A DNA stretch of 64,000 bases from Kordia aestuariivivens. GTDB taxonomy: Bacteria > Bacteroidota > Bacteroidia > Flavobacteriales > Flavobacteriaceae. Position 1 is the stretch's first letter. The number at the start of each line of letters is the position of its first letter. A program made the translations under genes and the position numbers. The DNA is taken from contig NZ_JACGWS010000005.1 of the NCBI RefSeq assembly GCF_014397005.1, positions 248,001 to 312,000 on the forward strand, in the 5' to 3' direction. This document shows positions 1 to 8,711 of the stretch, piece after piece. The notes beneath the pieces are model-generated. The model had not been told where the DNA came from. It searched no databases and saw only the letters and a program-made list of their open reading frames with translations.

Positions 1-204
1 ACGACCAACAATTTCGTGCCCAGGAACTAATGGATATTTAGCATTTCCCCAATCGTTTCGTGCAGAATGAATATCACTGTGACAAACGCCGCAGTATAGA
101 ATATCAATCTTTACGTCGTTTTCTAATATGTTTCTTCTTTCAATCTGGATCAGTTCCAAATCTGCCGTTGGCGACTCGGTTCCGTATGCTTTTATAGTTG
201 TCAT
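1..204 (-). CDS. Zinc-dependent alcohol dehydrogenase, N-terminal fragment (runs off the window)
   Basis: The gene begins at ATG 204 and continues beyond base 1, so only 68 residues are visible. They include the GroES-like start of the medium-chain zinc alcohol dehydrogenases. Cys and His of CGVCHSDIH would bind catalytic zinc, and PLVPGHEIVGR is the conserved GHE segment. The spacing resembles the cinnamyl-alcohol/YahK-type NADP aldehyde reductases (family knowledge). It starts 9 bp after the upstream ene-reductase on the same strand, so the two are probably co-transcribed and handle reactive enals and aldehydes together (inference). Confidence 0.9.
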   Translation of the reverse strand, partial: MTTIKAYGTESPTADLELIQIERRNILENDVKIDILYCGVCHSDIHSARNDWGNAKYPLVPGHEIVGR

Positions 205-213
205 GGTGTGTTT

Positions 214-1326
214 TTATTTGTTAGTTTGAGTAATTTCTGCCTTCGGATAATCTGTATATCCTTTTTTTCCTGGAACGTAAAAAGTTTTGGTGTCCCAATC
301 AGCTAATTCGATATTGTTTTCAAAACGTTCCACCAAATCAGGATTTGAAATAAATGGTTTTCCAATAGCAACCAAATCAGCTTCTCCATCTTGAATGACT
401 TTGTTTCCCTTTTCTTGATCAAAACTCGTATTAATCATCAACGTTCCATTGTATAAAGGTCTAAAGTGTTTTGCGATGTTTTTCACGGCGTGTTTTACAT
501 CCGACACATCGTTAAAAGGTTCTGATAAATGCACGTATGCTAAATCGTAGTCATTTAGTTTTTTGATGATATATTCAAAAGTTGGAATGGTTTGTTCGTC
601 CATTTCAATTCCGAACATTCCATGCAACGACGGATTGAATCGAACGCCAATTTTCTGTTCTGGCATTGCTTGTTTCATCGCGTCAAGCGTTTCAAAGAAA
701 AATCGTGCATTATTTTCAATACTTCCGCCATATTCATCGGTACGTTCATTGGAACAATTTGTAAAGAATTGATGAAATAAATAACCATTTGATGAGTGAA
801 TTTCCACGCCGTCAAATCCTGCTTCCATTGCGTTTTTACCCGCAGTTACAAAATCTTGAATTGTTCTGTCGATATCAGCTTTTGTCATTGCTTTTGGCGT
901 TACCGTAGCTTTTGGACCTTCTGGCGTATACGATTCTCCATTTGGATTAATGGCAGATGGCGCAACTGGTAAATTACCATTGTGAAAATCGGGATGCGAA
1001 TTTCTTCCCACATGCCATAATTGGATGAAAATTTTTCCACCTTCATTATGAACACGATCTGTTACTTTTTTCCAACCTTCAATTTGTGCTTGCGAATAAA
1101 TTCCTGGCGTATTGATATAACCAACAGCTTCTTTGGAAACTTGTGCACCTTCCGTAATGATTAATCCAGCGGAAGCTCTTTGTTCATAGTATATACCTTG
1201 TAATTCGTCTGTTGGGATATTTCCGTCATTATCGGCTCTACTTCGTGTCATAGGCGCCATAATCACGCGGTTTTTGAGTTGTAAATTTTTAGAAGTATAT
1301 GGTTGTAATAAAATCTCTTTAGTCAT
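214..1326 (-). CDS. Old Yellow Enzyme family ene-reductase (NemA-like)
   Basis: A 370-residue flavin (FMN) oxidoreductase that reduces activated C=C bonds with NAD(P)H. Visible OYE features are the N-terminal LKNRVIMAPMTRSRA strand, QLWHVGR near residue 100, and the substrate-anchoring pair in VEIHSSNGYL near residue 177 (His..Asn). ERTDEYGGS follows, and the C-terminal phosphate-binding region ends in AIGKPFISNPDLVERF. Length is normal for the family. It lies directly upstream of a zinc alcohol dehydrogenase on the same strand with a 9 bp gap, which suggests a two-step reduction operon. The divergent neighbour at 1521 is an FAD oxidase. The physiological substrate cannot be read from sequence. 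Confidence 0.93.
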   Translation of the reverse strand: MTKEILLQPYTSKNLQLKNRVIMAPMTRSRADNDGNIPTDELQGIYYEQRASAGLIITEGAQVSKEAVGYINTPGIYSQAQIEGWKKVTDRVHNEGGKIFIQLWHVGRNSHPDFHNGNLPVAPSAINPNGESYTPEGPKATVTPKAMTKADIDRTIQDFVTAGKNAMEAGFDGVEIHSSNGYLFHQFFTNCSNERTDEYGGSIENNARFFFETLDAMKQAMPEQKIGVRFNPSLHGMFGIEMDEQTIPTFEYIIKKLNDYDLAYVHLSEPFNDVSDVKHAVKNIAKHFRPLYNGTLMINTSFDQEKGNKVIQDGEADLVAIGKPFISNPDLVERFENNIELADWDTKTFYVPGKKGYTDYPKAEITQTNK

Positions 1327-1520
1327 TATTTTTCTGTTTTTTACTTTTCACAAAAATACGAAACAGATAACAGAACTTTATTGATCTACATCATTTTGTA
1401 ATGTATTAATGAGAAAACTAATTGTAAATGGACCATCTATTTTTTAAAAAGAAATAGATTTTTCACGATATAATTTCTTACTTTTAAAATCTAAATCAAC
1501 TATAAAACGCACCTATTTTC

Positions 1521-3155
1521 ATGAACGCATCTATTAAAAAAAACGCCCGAAAAGGTCTTAAAATTATCAGCAAAGGTGATGAATTGTATCATTATGCACG
1601 AGTAATCTCGAATACACGTTTTGGCTACATGCCAGCTGCTGTAGTGTATTGTGACACCACAGAAGATGTTTCTTTCTGCATAAATTATTGTAGAGATCAT
1701 AAAGTTCCTTTTAGAGTTCGCTCTGGCGGACATCAGCATGAAGGAATGTGTTCTGCCAATAATGCAATTATCATCGATTTGTCTGAAATAAATAAAATTA
1801 CTGATATTGATAAAAAGAAAAATACCGCTTGGATTCCGGCAGGAAAACAATTGGGACAAGTGTATGAAGAGTTAGAAAAAATTCATAAAACCATTCCCGG
1901 TGGCGGTTGTCAATCTGTAAATGTTGGCGGATTGACACAAGGCGGCGGTTGGGGAACTTCTATACGAAAGTATGGATTAACGTGTGATTCTGTTACGGAC
2001 ATTGAACTTGTATTGGCCTCTGGAGAAAAAGTCATCGCCAATAATGAAAATAAATATGCCGATTTATTCAAGGCTTTGAAAGGCGGCGGCGGCGGAAATT
2101 TTGGTGTTGTAATACGTTTTAAATTCAAGTTGGTTTCTATACTTCCCGTAGTCACTACGTTTGGTTTACAATGGGAAAAACCAAAAGATGTCAAAGGAGT
2201 GGTTACTAGATGGGCCGAATTACACGCTAAAAAGGATGGAATTGTTGAAGAACTTTCTGCTACTTGCACCATGATTATTGAAAAATTACCAAATAGTAAA
2301 GAATTTGGGGTTCATGGGCGAATGGGTGGAAAATTTTATGGTTCAAGAACGAAATTAAAAGTATTGTTACATGATTATTTTGGTGAATTCCTTCCAAAAG
2401 AACTTAAAAATGATATTTTTTCCGAAAACCCTGTAGGATATTCGGATACATCGAAGTTAAAAAAGGCTGCTTTAAAATCTAAAACGAAATCTAAAGATGC
2501 AACTCCAACACTATCATATACGGCAAATCAACGTTTGTTAACTGACTTTATCAATCCGGCGGGTAATATGGAATATAGTATGCATATTGGTAAGAAATGT
2601 AAAGATCTAAGTTTAACAATCTTGCCAAGTAGCGGTCCAAGTTCAACTTGCGATCAACCGCATCCGCATAAAGTATCTTCAAGCTTTCCAAAAGATGATG
2701 TTGATCATAAGAAATTAGTAGAGCAAGTGTATACATATTTAAAGAACTCTTGTTATCGCTCTGATGTAAATATGTATATGAGTTTTCATTGTATGGGCGG
2801 CGCCGTTACTAATAATGCAGGTAAAAACTCTTTTGGTTATGCTCAAAAACCTTATATGTTACAAATTCAAGCTTGGTGGGACGATGTTTCAAATGTTTTT
2901 ACAAACGTAGGACGAAATAGTGAATACTTAAAGTGGGTAAAAGATTTTAGAATATCATTAAATAAGTATACAGAAGGTTCTTTTATTAATTTTGTCGATA
3001 AAACCTTAGTTCCCGATATTGAAAAAGAGGAAAACCGTTTGAAGCTACTTGAAATTTATTACAACAAGAAGAATTTAAACGAATTACGAAAAGTTAAGAA
3101 AAAGTATGATCCAGCTCAATTGTTTAGTTTCCAGATGAGTATTTTACCAAAATAG
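1521..3155 (+). CDS. FAD-linked oxidase, berberine bridge enzyme-like (PCMH fold)
   Basis: A 544-residue FAD-dependent oxidoreductase. Residues about 35-205 form the PCMH-type FAD domain. His71 lies in RVRSGGH and Cys130 in PGGGCQSVNVGG; these are the positions that carry the bicovalent FAD link in BBE-type enzymes (family knowledge), so bicovalent attachment is likely. The C-terminus has the BBE box, YDPAQLFSFQMSI. No signal peptide is obvious, so it is probably cytoplasmic. The middle (about 300-400) is lysine-rich and longer than in many relatives. The gene stands alone, divergent from the ene-reductase, with convergent DUF3574 lipoprotein 8 bp downstream. Substrate (sugar, alcohol or secondary metabolite) is unknown. 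Confidence 0.88.
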   Translation: MNASIKKNARKGLKIISKGDELYHYARVISNTRFGYMPAAVVYCDTTEDVSFCINYCRDHKVPFRVRSGGHQHEGMCSANNAIIIDLSEINKITDIDKKKNTAWIPAGKQLGQVYEELEKIHKTIPGGGCQSVNVGGLTQGGGWGTSIRKYGLTCDSVTDIELVLASGEKVIANNENKYADLFKALKGGGGGNFGVVIRFKFKLVSILPVVTTFGLQWEKPKDVKGVVTRWAELHAKKDGIVEELSATCTMIIEKLPNSKEFGVHGRMGGKFYGSRTKLKVLLHDYFGEFLPKELKNDIFSENPVGYSDTSKLKKAALKSKTKSKDATPTLSYTANQRLLTDFINPAGNMEYSMHIGKKCKDLSLTILPSSGPSSTCDQPHPHKVSSSFPKDDVDHKKLVEQVYTYLKNSCYRSDVNMYMSFHCMGGAVTNNAGKNSFGYAQKPYMLQIQAWWDDVSNVFTNVGRNSEYLKWVKDFRISLNKYTEGSFINFVDKTLVPDIEKEENRLKLLEIYYNKKNLNELRKVKKKYDPAQLFSFQMSILPK

Positions 3156-3163
3156 ATACAACG

Positions 3164-3556
3164 CTAGAATGAAGCATTTACGGGCGTTTCAACCTTTAAA
3201 ATAGCTTCTTGATTGAATTTTTTCTTATAGTTATTGATCACATAAGCGATGGCTAAACTGTCGCTTTTTGTGCCTTTATTTAGATAGATGACCAATTTAG
3301 AATTTTCAGAAACGGTTACATTCATTGAATCTGTCCAAAATCCTTTTGAATTTATTTCTGTGTAACCAGAAAACTTTTTGTCTAGAAATTCAACTTTAAA
3401 AGCATTCCATTCATTTTCTGAAATGGTTCTATTTCCTTCGGAAAGCCCAAAGTATAATTCCGTTTTGATATAGTTTGACTGAAATTTTGAAGAGCTACAA
3501 GAAAAAACAATGAATGCAATCACTAATAGTGTAAAAATTCGAATAGATTTTGACAT
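3164..3556 (-). CDS. DUF3574-type lipoprotein
   Basis: A 130-residue lipoprotein. The N-terminal hydrophobic stretch ends in the lipobox FSCSSS, so Cys20 should be lipidated. The segment TELYFGLSEGNRTISENEWNAF matches the signature of DUF3574 (TELYFGL...V/I-S-x-x-E/W-x-x-F), a small domain usually found in lipoproteins of unknown function. A long basic 'NKGTKSDSLAIAYVINNYKKKF' like tail region fits the family's last helix. It is 18 bp downstream of another exported protein gene (3575-4144) on the same strand, so the two may be one transcript. Function unknown. Confidence 0.75.
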   Translation of the reverse strand: MSKSIRIFTLLVIAFIVFSCSSSKFQSNYIKTELYFGLSEGNRTISENEWNAFKVEFLDKKFSGYTEINSKGFWTDSMNVTVSENSKLVIYLNKGTKSDSLAIAYVINNYKKKFNQEAILKVETPVNASF

Positions 3557-3574
3557 GATCGATTTATTAAATGA

Positions 3575-4144
3575 TTACTCTTTCCAGCCCCAAGGTGCTT
3601 CTGGTGTTTTGATTGGTTTTGTTATATCCATGACAACTCTAAACACTCTATCGGTGCCTAAACGTCTTAAATTATAGGTAAATGTCGTTTCGTCAATCGT
3701 AATCCACCACACATTCGTGGCAGCTCCGGGAATCATTTGTTGTGTTTTTTCATCCGTAGAAAATACTTGAATGTCAGCTTTTCCCGTATTTGTAGTTGTT
3801 CCGCCGTAAAAATTGATTTTATCTTCTGAACCATCTTCATGTCTGTGATCGTGTTTTAAGGTAATCCGATCATTTTTATAGGTCAAAATCCACGTCCGCG
3901 ATTTGTCGTCTCCCACAAAGAAAGGAATCTTCATTTCGGTTTCACTACACTTCCGAACATGCATTGTAAGCGTTTTTCCGCCAAAATCTTTATCTTCTTT
4001 TGGCAATTCTAACGCGCCTTCGTACGCTTTTCCACAATGCGTTTGCAATGTGTTCCAGAATTGTTTTGCAGGTGTGATTTCTTGTGCGAAAGCAGCAAAA
4101 GAGATCAAACAGAAGATAGACACTATTTTTAGTTTCGTAAACAT
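3575..4144 (-). CDS. Secreted protein of unknown function
   Basis: A 189-residue protein with a clear signal peptide; cleavage is expected after FAAFAQ near residue 21. The mature part is soluble and rich in beta-type residues, with a TWILTYKNDRITLKHDHRHEDGS segment and a conserved-looking DRVFRVVMDITKPI strand followed by a Pro-Trp C-terminus. I do not recognise a named domain. Similar short periplasmic proteins occur widely in Flavobacteriaceae (inference from general knowledge). It is followed 18 bp later by the DUF3574 lipoprotein, which suggests a shared envelope role. Confidence 0.8.
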   Translation of the reverse strand: MFTKLKIVSIFCLISFAAFAQEITPAKQFWNTLQTHCGKAYEGALELPKEDKDFGGKTLTMHVRKCSETEMKIPFFVGDDKSRTWILTYKNDRITLKHDHRHEDGSEDKINFYGGTTTNTGKADIQVFSTDEKTQQMIPGAATNVWWITIDETTFTYNLRRLGTDRVFRVVMDITKPIKTPEAPWGWKE

Positions 4145-4233
4145 GTATGAATTTTAGATTTGGACTAAAGATAATCATTCTAACTATATCGAAAGCATAT
4201 AAAATTTATCTAAAGAATCTTTATGAAATACTG

Positions 4234-4680
4234 CTAGTTACCGTAATCAATTGTTTTATCAAATGTTCCATCTTTGTGATATAGTTTCCAAACGCCCACT
4301 TTTTTACGCCAGTGTTTGAATTGCCCTGAAGCTTTGAGCATTCCGTTTTCGTAATATTCAGAAATTGGACCTTCTACTCTATTTTCAACATAAGTTCCAA
4401 CTTCTTTTAGATTTCCATTTTTGTAGTAATTGATCCAAGTTCCGTTTCCAACACCATTTTTATATTCTTGAAGTGTCAAATAGTTTCCGTTTTCAAATTT
4501 ACCGTATAAAATTCCTGTAAACGGTTTGTTTGAGTTGTTTTGATAATACACACTGCCCACTTTATATGGCTTTTGATAGGTAGAACTCATCGGAACCATT
4601 TTTTGTTGAAGCGTGTCTATTTGTGAAAAAGCTACAGTTGCAAAGCAACAAAATAGCAAAGAAATACATAGTGTTTTCAT
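4234..4680 (-). CDS. Exported MORN-repeat (YwqK-like) protein
   Basis: A 148-residue protein with signal peptide (cleavage near AFSQ, residue 20). It is followed by MORN-like repeats of the type G-x-W-x-x-Y-x-x-N-G-x-L-K, visible as GNGTWINYYKNGNLKEVG, EGPISEYYENGMLKASG and VGVWKLYHKDGT. Databases often label such proteins 'toxin-antitoxin system YwqK family antitoxin', but nothing here supports a toxin-antitoxin role. In Bacteroidota they are usually secreted or periplasmic proteins of unknown function. It sits 3 bp after the PD40 lipoprotein gene, so it is the last member of the GntR-PD40-MORN operon. Confidence 0.82.
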   Translation of the reverse strand: MKTLCISLLFCCFATVAFSQIDTLQQKMVPMSSTYQKPYKVGSVYYQNNSNKPFTGILYGKFENGNYLTLQEYKNGVGNGTWINYYKNGNLKEVGTYVENRVEGPISEYYENGMLKASGQFKHWRKKVGVWKLYHKDGTFDKTIDYGN

Positions 4681-4683
4681 AGT

Positions 4684-5646
4684 TTAATTAAATAATGATT
4701 CAAGTTTTAAATAAGAGGTTTCTATATAGTAAATACTCCAAATTCCGTCTTCTTCAGCACTTATTTTATCATCTCTGGTAAAGAAAAAACAGTGTCCATC
4801 ACGCGAAAATTTCGCAGCTCCTTCTTCATGTTTCGTATTGATGATATTTCCAAGACTTACAGCTTTTGACCAACCATTTTCAGTTTTTTTACTCGCATAT
4901 AAGTCTTCTCCACCAACTCCACCTTTCACGCCATACGCATTGAATAGCAAATAATTACCATCAGGAGAAAGTGTTGGACCTGAAATCCAATATTTTTCAT
5001 CTTCTAATAAACCTTCTATTCGTTTTGGTGTTGAAAATTTTCCGTTTTCTAGTGTTGTTGTATAAATTCCGATTCCTTTGGAATTACGCATCATTGTTGA
5101 ATAGTAAAACGTTTTTCCATCTTGCGTATACAATGAACTTTCGTTGGACGATGGCCATTTTTCACCTTCAATTTGAACTTTGTTGATCACAGAATCTACA
5201 GGTTTTGCTTCGCTCCAAGAATCATTTTCTTTTTCGGTTACCCAAATATTCATATCAAAATTCCCTTTACTTTCTTCAGTTGGAATTCGTCGTGTAGATG
5301 CAAAATATAATTGTTTTCCATTTGGTGTAATAGATGGCATTTCATCTCTAGAAATAGAAAAAGAAGTCAATTTTGGCGCAGACCACGTATTATTTTCAAA
5401 AGTTGAAACTAAAATTTTTTGCGGTTCGCCATCTACTCTGCGAGTAAAATAGACTGTTTTACCGTTTGGTGAAAATTCTAAATTAAATTCATTATGCATT
5501 TTGGAAGAAATAATTCCTTCTGCAAATAGTGTTGGCACTTTTACGGCTTCTTGTGAATATTTTAGCGGTGCTGAATTTTCTGTGCATGAAAATAGTCCGA
5601 ACGCACAAATTGCGATAGCTACATTTCGTTGAATTTTTTGAATCAT
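4684..5646 (-). CDS. PD40-repeat (TolB-like beta-propeller) lipoprotein
   Basis: About 320 residues from the ATG at 5646. This start makes an ATGA overlap with the stop of the upstream GntR gene, and the next residues (MIQKIQRN...CAFGLFSC) form a lipoprotein signal; a longer reading from 5673 would lack one. Several PD40 repeats are visible, such as LEFSPNGKTVYFTRR, PSITPNGKQLYFASTRR, PTLSPDGNYLLFNAYG and AKFSRDGHCFFFTRDD. These build an outer-face or periplasmic beta-propeller, commonly a protein- or ligand-binding platform. Translational coupling to GntR suggests the regulator controls its own partner. Confidence 0.87.
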   Translation of the reverse strand: MIQKIQRNVAIAICAFGLFSCTENSAPLKYSQEAVKVPTLFAEGIISSKMHNEFNLEFSPNGKTVYFTRRVDGEPQKILVSTFENNTWSAPKLTSFSISRDEMPSITPNGKQLYFASTRRIPTEESKGNFDMNIWVTEKENDSWSEAKPVDSVINKVQIEGEKWPSSNESSLYTQDGKTFYYSTMMRNSKGIGIYTTTLENGKFSTPKRIEGLLEDEKYWISGPTLSPDGNYLLFNAYGVKGGVGGEDLYASKKTENGWSKAVSLGNIINTKHEEGAAKFSRDGHCFFFTRDDKISAEEDGIWSIYYIETSYLKLESLFN

Positions 5647-6257
5647 ATCGTATAGTTTAAAATTTGCATCCAATTGTCTCGTATGATGGTTGACACTTCT
5701 TTATTTTCGTTGTTTTCCAAGTGTTTGATGATTTTTTCGTGATGATGTTCTGAATCTTTATGAAAATCATCCATATTCATAAATCCTTTTTCGTAGAAGA
5801 AAATCCTAATTTTTAAATCGTTTAGAATTCCATGACTTATGGGATTTTCGTAGGCAGAAACCAACACTTCATGAAATAACATGTCCGCATTTATACGTTC
5901 AATTGCTGTTGTAGTTTGCTTAAAAATAGCGTGTTGCACTTTTAGTTTTTGAATGACTTCAGGTGTGTAGACTGAGTTTTCAATTGCCAAACCTTCCAGG
6001 CAAGCCACTAATTCATATAGATTCTTGACTTCAGATTTTTTTAATATTGGCAGTACAAAACCTCTATTTGGAATCGATACGATAATATTGGCTTGTTGCA
6101 ATTGTGTCAATGCTTCACGAATTGGTGTGACGCTGACTTCTAATTCGCGCGACAATTGTGCCAACGAGATTTTGTCTCCAGCTTTCAATTCTCCTGATTT
6201 CATACGGTCTAGAAGAATATTTCGTACTTGATCGCGGTAACTAATTTTTTCAATCAT
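5643..6257 (-). CDS. GntR/FadR-family transcriptional regulator
   Basis: About 204 residues from the ATG at 6257. The longer in-frame reading from 6314 would add a hydrophobic, unconserved leader, so I prefer the internal start MIEKISYRDQVRN. An N-terminal winged helix (LDRMKSGELKAGDKISLAQLSRELEVSVTPIREAL) carries the GntR signature 'L-x-V-S-x-T-P-I-R-E-A-L'. It is followed by an FCD-type all-helical ligand domain with metal-site-like His residues (LFHEVLVSA, HHHEKII). The stop overlaps the start of the PD40 lipoprotein by ATGA. An imperfect dyad at 6274-6285, just upstream of the start, could be its own operator. Effector unknown. Confidence 0.88.
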   Translation of the reverse strand: MIEKISYRDQVRNILLDRMKSGELKAGDKISLAQLSRELEVSVTPIREALTQLQQANIIVSIPNRGFVLPILKKSEVKNLYELVACLEGLAIENSVYTPEVIQKLKVQHAIFKQTTTAIERINADMLFHEVLVSAYENPISHGILNDLKIRIFFYEKGFMNMDDFHKDSEHHHEKIIKHLENNENKEVSTIIRDNWMQILNYTI

Positions 6258-6273
6258 GTGACAAATATAATAT

Positions 6274-6285
6274 ATCGTATATGAT
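6274..6285. promoter_or_regulatory. Imperfect palindrome, possible GntR operator
   Basis: ATCGTATATGAT is symmetric at 10 of 12 positions and lies 17 bp upstream of the chosen GntR start. FCD-type GntR proteins usually bind short AT-rich dyads near their own promoter (family knowledge). Only one copy is seen, so this is a weak call. Confidence 0.3.
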
Positions 6286-6298
6286 TTAACAAAATTAA

Positions 6299-6340
6299 AA
6301 AGAGTAAAAAACACAGCGAATGCAATATTTTTTACTCTTT
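6299..6340 (-). terminator. Hairpin terminator of the cold-shock gene
   Basis: A 13 bp perfect stem (AAAGAGTAAAAAA with its complement) and a 16 nt loop lie between the cold-shock gene's stop and the GntR start. On the minus strand it is followed by TTTTT. Confidence 0.6.
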
Positions 6341-6363
6341 CAATTATATATTTAGAAAAATAA

Positions 6364-6828
6364 TTACTCTTTAATCAAGGTAACTTTCACGGCGTTCATT
6401 CCTCTTTGTCCTTTTTCAAGTTCAAAAGAAACTTTGTCATTTTCAGCTATTTCGTCAATAATTCCACTAACGTGTGTGAAGTATTTTTCGTTGTTTTCAG
6501 CATCAATTACAAATCCGAAACCTTTTGATGAATCAAAGAAAGATACTTTACCTTTTCGTACAGGATCAATTACTTCTTTGTCAGATTCTAATGTTTTTGG
6601 AATACTTACTTCTATGTTTTCAATTTCTATTTCCACTTTTAAAGATGGATCTGGTGGCGTATCTGTTAGATTTCCATTATGATCTACATACACAAAGTCG
6701 ATTCCTTTTTTCCCGTTTTCTTTTGCATTAGCCTTTCGGGCTTCCATTTTCTTCCGTTTCTCTTCTCTCTTCTTTAAGCGCTTTTTTTCTTTTTCTGTTT
6801 TGTTAAATGTCTGTTGTGATTTTGCCAT
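6364..6828 (-). CDS. Cold-shock-domain protein with lysine-rich N-terminus
   Basis: A 154-residue protein. Residues about 1-45 are a highly charged Lys/Arg/Glu helix (KEKKRLKKREEKRKKMEARK). Residues about 88-152 are a cold-shock OB fold: GKVSFFDSSKGFGFVI contains RNP1 and YFTHVSGI replaces the usual RNP2 FVHxSxI. It should bind single-stranded RNA or DNA and act as an RNA chaperone in the cytoplasm. This N-terminally extended form is common in Flavobacteriia, unlike the approximately 70-residue CspA. An AT-rich leader of about 200 bp separates it from the divergent gene at 7031. Confidence 0.9.
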   Translation of the reverse strand: MAKSQQTFNKTEKEKKRLKKREEKRKKMEARKANAKENGKKGIDFVYVDHNGNLTDTPPDPSLKVEIEIENIEVSIPKTLESDKEVIDPVRKGKVSFFDSSKGFGFVIDAENNEKYFTHVSGIIDEIAENDKVSFELEKGQRGMNAVKVTLIKE

Positions 6829-7030
6829 TCAAGTTTTAAAATTATTATTATTTACTTTATTAGTCTACAAAGTTACTTTATTATTCTCTGATCTCATTTG
6901 TTTTTTATAGAAGAAATGGTCTTTTTAGTGTAAAAAAATGCAAAAAGTGCCATATTTTGGCTTTTTTTAAACATTACAGTGACACTAAACACCAATTTCC
7001 CATAACTTTACAAAATACTAACAACCATTC

Positions 7031-8206
7031 ATGCGGCAAGAATACACCATTGTTTTAATCATTTCTCTTTTGGTATTTCGGAGATTGGTGATTGTTATTC
7101 ACGAATTTGGACACGCCATTGCAACATTACTCAACTCGGATGATCGTGTAACGGTTTATATAGGTTCGTATGGAAATCCTGAGAAATCATTTCGGTTTCA
7201 AATGAAACGATTGGAATGTTTTATTAAATACAATGTGTTTACATGGAAAGGCGGTGTATGCGTTCCTCACGGGAAGAATATTTCATGGAAAGGCAGTTTC
7301 TTAATTAGTCTTTTTGGTCCGTTAACAACATTTTTTATAGCGTGTATTGCTGGCGCATCACTCCTATTTTTTGAAAAATATAGTGTATGGAATGTCATCT
7401 TTTTTGCATTAGCTTTTACCTGTTTTCTCGACTTTGCTTACAATATCATTCCACGAAAAACACCAATACAACTTCATGACGGAACGTTTACAAATAATGA
7501 TGGAAAATCTTTGCTGCATTTATGGAAGCTAAAACCTATTTATGAGCTTTATAAAGAAGCGACGGCATATTACACTGATAAAGAATATGTAAAAGCTGCT
7601 GAATTGTTTGAAAAATGCAACAAAATACTTCCAAAAGATAGAGAACTCAATAGAACAACGATTACTTCTTTTTTAGCCGCAAAAAAATATGCGAAAGCCA
7701 TTGAATTACAAGAAGTTTATTCCAAAAACTATAAAGATTCTTATGACGTGCATGATCATGTTAATATAGGTGTTATTGAGATTCATCATAAAAATTATGC
7801 TAATGCGTTAGATTCGTTTGAAAAGGCATTAGCAATTAATCCAAAACACGCCCATATTCTGAACAATCGCGGATATGCACTGGGATTATTAGATAGACAT
7901 GAAGAAGCAATTATTGATCTTAACAAAGCGATCTCTTTAGATGAAACTTTTTCGTATGCTTGGGACAATCGTGGATTATCTAAAATTATGCTTGGACAGC
8001 TTGAAGATGGTTTTGAAGATCTACAAAAATCAATTGCGTTGGATGATCAAAATAGTTATGTATACCGCAACCTTGGCATTTACCATTTTCAGAAAAAGGA
8101 ATACTCAAAAGCCTTCGGTTTTTACCAAAAAGCCCTTGAATTAGATCCTGAAACACATGAAATTCAAGAATATATTGATGAAGTTCAAGCAAAATTAAAT
8201 TCATAA
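7031..8206 (+). CDS. Membrane M50-like zinc protease with C-terminal TPR repeats
   Basis: A 391-residue protein. The first hydrophobic segment contains HEFGH (His24, Glu25, His28), the zinc-binding HExxH of site-2-protease-like M50 peptidases. A second membrane region (about 95-140) ends in DFAYNIIP, resembling the third-ligand motif of the family. From about residue 165 onward are five or six TPR units, for example ALDSFEKALAINPKHAHILNNRGYALGLL. The TPR part is presumably cytoplasmic and recruits substrate or partner proteins (inference). Alternative: a 'peptidase M50-like' sensor with no cleavage activity. No operon partner is seen. Confidence 0.8.
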   Translation: MRQEYTIVLIISLLVFRRLVIVIHEFGHAIATLLNSDDRVTVYIGSYGNPEKSFRFQMKRLECFIKYNVFTWKGGVCVPHGKNISWKGSFLISLFGPLTTFFIACIAGASLLFFEKYSVWNVIFFALAFTCFLDFAYNIIPRKTPIQLHDGTFTNNDGKSLLHLWKLKPIYELYKEATAYYTDKEYVKAAELFEKCNKILPKDRELNRTTITSFLAAKKYAKAIELQEVYSKNYKDSYDVHDHVNIGVIEIHHKNYANALDSFEKALAINPKHAHILNNRGYALGLLDRHEEAIIDLNKAISLDETFSYAWDNRGLSKIMLGQLEDGFEDLQKSIALDDQNSYVYRNLGIYHFQKKEYSKAFGFYQKALELDPETHEIQEYIDEVQAKLNS

Positions 8207-8263
8207 TATACTGATTATTAAACTTTTAATTTTAACACACGCAAGCTTTTAATCACTTTCATG

Positions 8264-8277
8264 ACTACAAATATAGT
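8264..8277. promoter_or_regulatory. BlaI-type operator-like dyad, copy 1
   Basis: ACTACAAATATAGT has ACTA/TAGT arms as in operators of BlaI/MecI repressors (ACTACA-type dyads, family knowledge). It lies about 60 bp upstream of the BlaI-like gene. Confidence 0.6.
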
Positions 8278-8283
8278 TTTATG

Positions 8284-8297
8284 ACTATTTTTATAGT
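8284..8297. promoter_or_regulatory. BlaI-type operator-like dyad, copy 2
   Basis: ACTATTTTTATAGT has the same ACTA/TAGT arms and the same preceding ATG context as copy 1. It is exactly 20 bp further on, about two helical turns, so two repressor dimers could bind one face of the DNA. Confidence 0.6.
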
Positions 8298-8327
8298 TAT
8301 ATTAAAATATTCTATTATATTTGCCGC

Positions 8328-8711
8328 ATGAATGAGTTAACAAAAGCTGAAGAGCAAGTGATGCAATATGTGTGGAAACTTGAGAAAGCGTTTTTAAAAG
8401 ATATTGTAGAACAGTTTCCAGAACCAAAACCCGCGTACACAACGATTTCAACCGTTGTACGTGTGTTGGTGCGTAAAGAATTCTTGAATTTTGAAACCTA
8501 CGGAAAAATTCGTCAATATGCACCTGCTGTTTCAAAAGAAAGCTATTTTTCACAACATCTTAAACAGGTAATTGGAAACTTTTTTAATGGTTCTACAACC
8601 AAATTTGCTTCCTTTTTTGCAGAAAGTGACACGCTCAATTTGACCGAATTGGAACAAATGAAAGCTCTGTTAGAAGAAAAAATTCAACATTTAAAAAGCA
8701 ATAATGAATAG
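8328..8711 (+). CDS. BlaI/MecI/CopY-family transcriptional repressor
   Basis: A 127-residue winged-helix repressor: LTKAEEQVMQYVWKLEKAFLKDIVEQFPEPKPAYTTISTVVRVLVRKEFL is the BlaI DNA-binding domain, followed by a helical dimerisation region (about 85-127). In the classical system repression is lifted when the membrane peptidase BlaR1 triggers cleavage of BlaI. Here the next gene, overlapping by 8 bp, is an M56 (BlaR1-like) protease. Two ACTA-N6-TAGT dyads upstream make autoregulation likely. No beta-lactamase is adjacent, so the response is more likely to a cell-wall or envelope signal than to antibiotics (inference). Confidence 0.93.
   Translation: MNELTKAEEQVMQYVWKLEKAFLKDIVEQFPEPKPAYTTISTVVRVLVRKEFLNFETYGKIRQYAPAVSKESYFSQHLKQVIGNFFNGSTTKFASFFAESDTLNLTELEQMKALLEEKIQHLKSNNE

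Noticed and set aside
4234-4680. YwqK-like gene as part of a toxin-antitoxin system
   Set aside because: The label is historical; the protein is exported with MORN-like repeats, and no toxin is adjacent.
7031-8206. M50-like gene as plain TPR protein
   Set aside because: The HEFGH motif in a hydrophobic helix and DFAYNIIP in a second membrane region support a protease fold.
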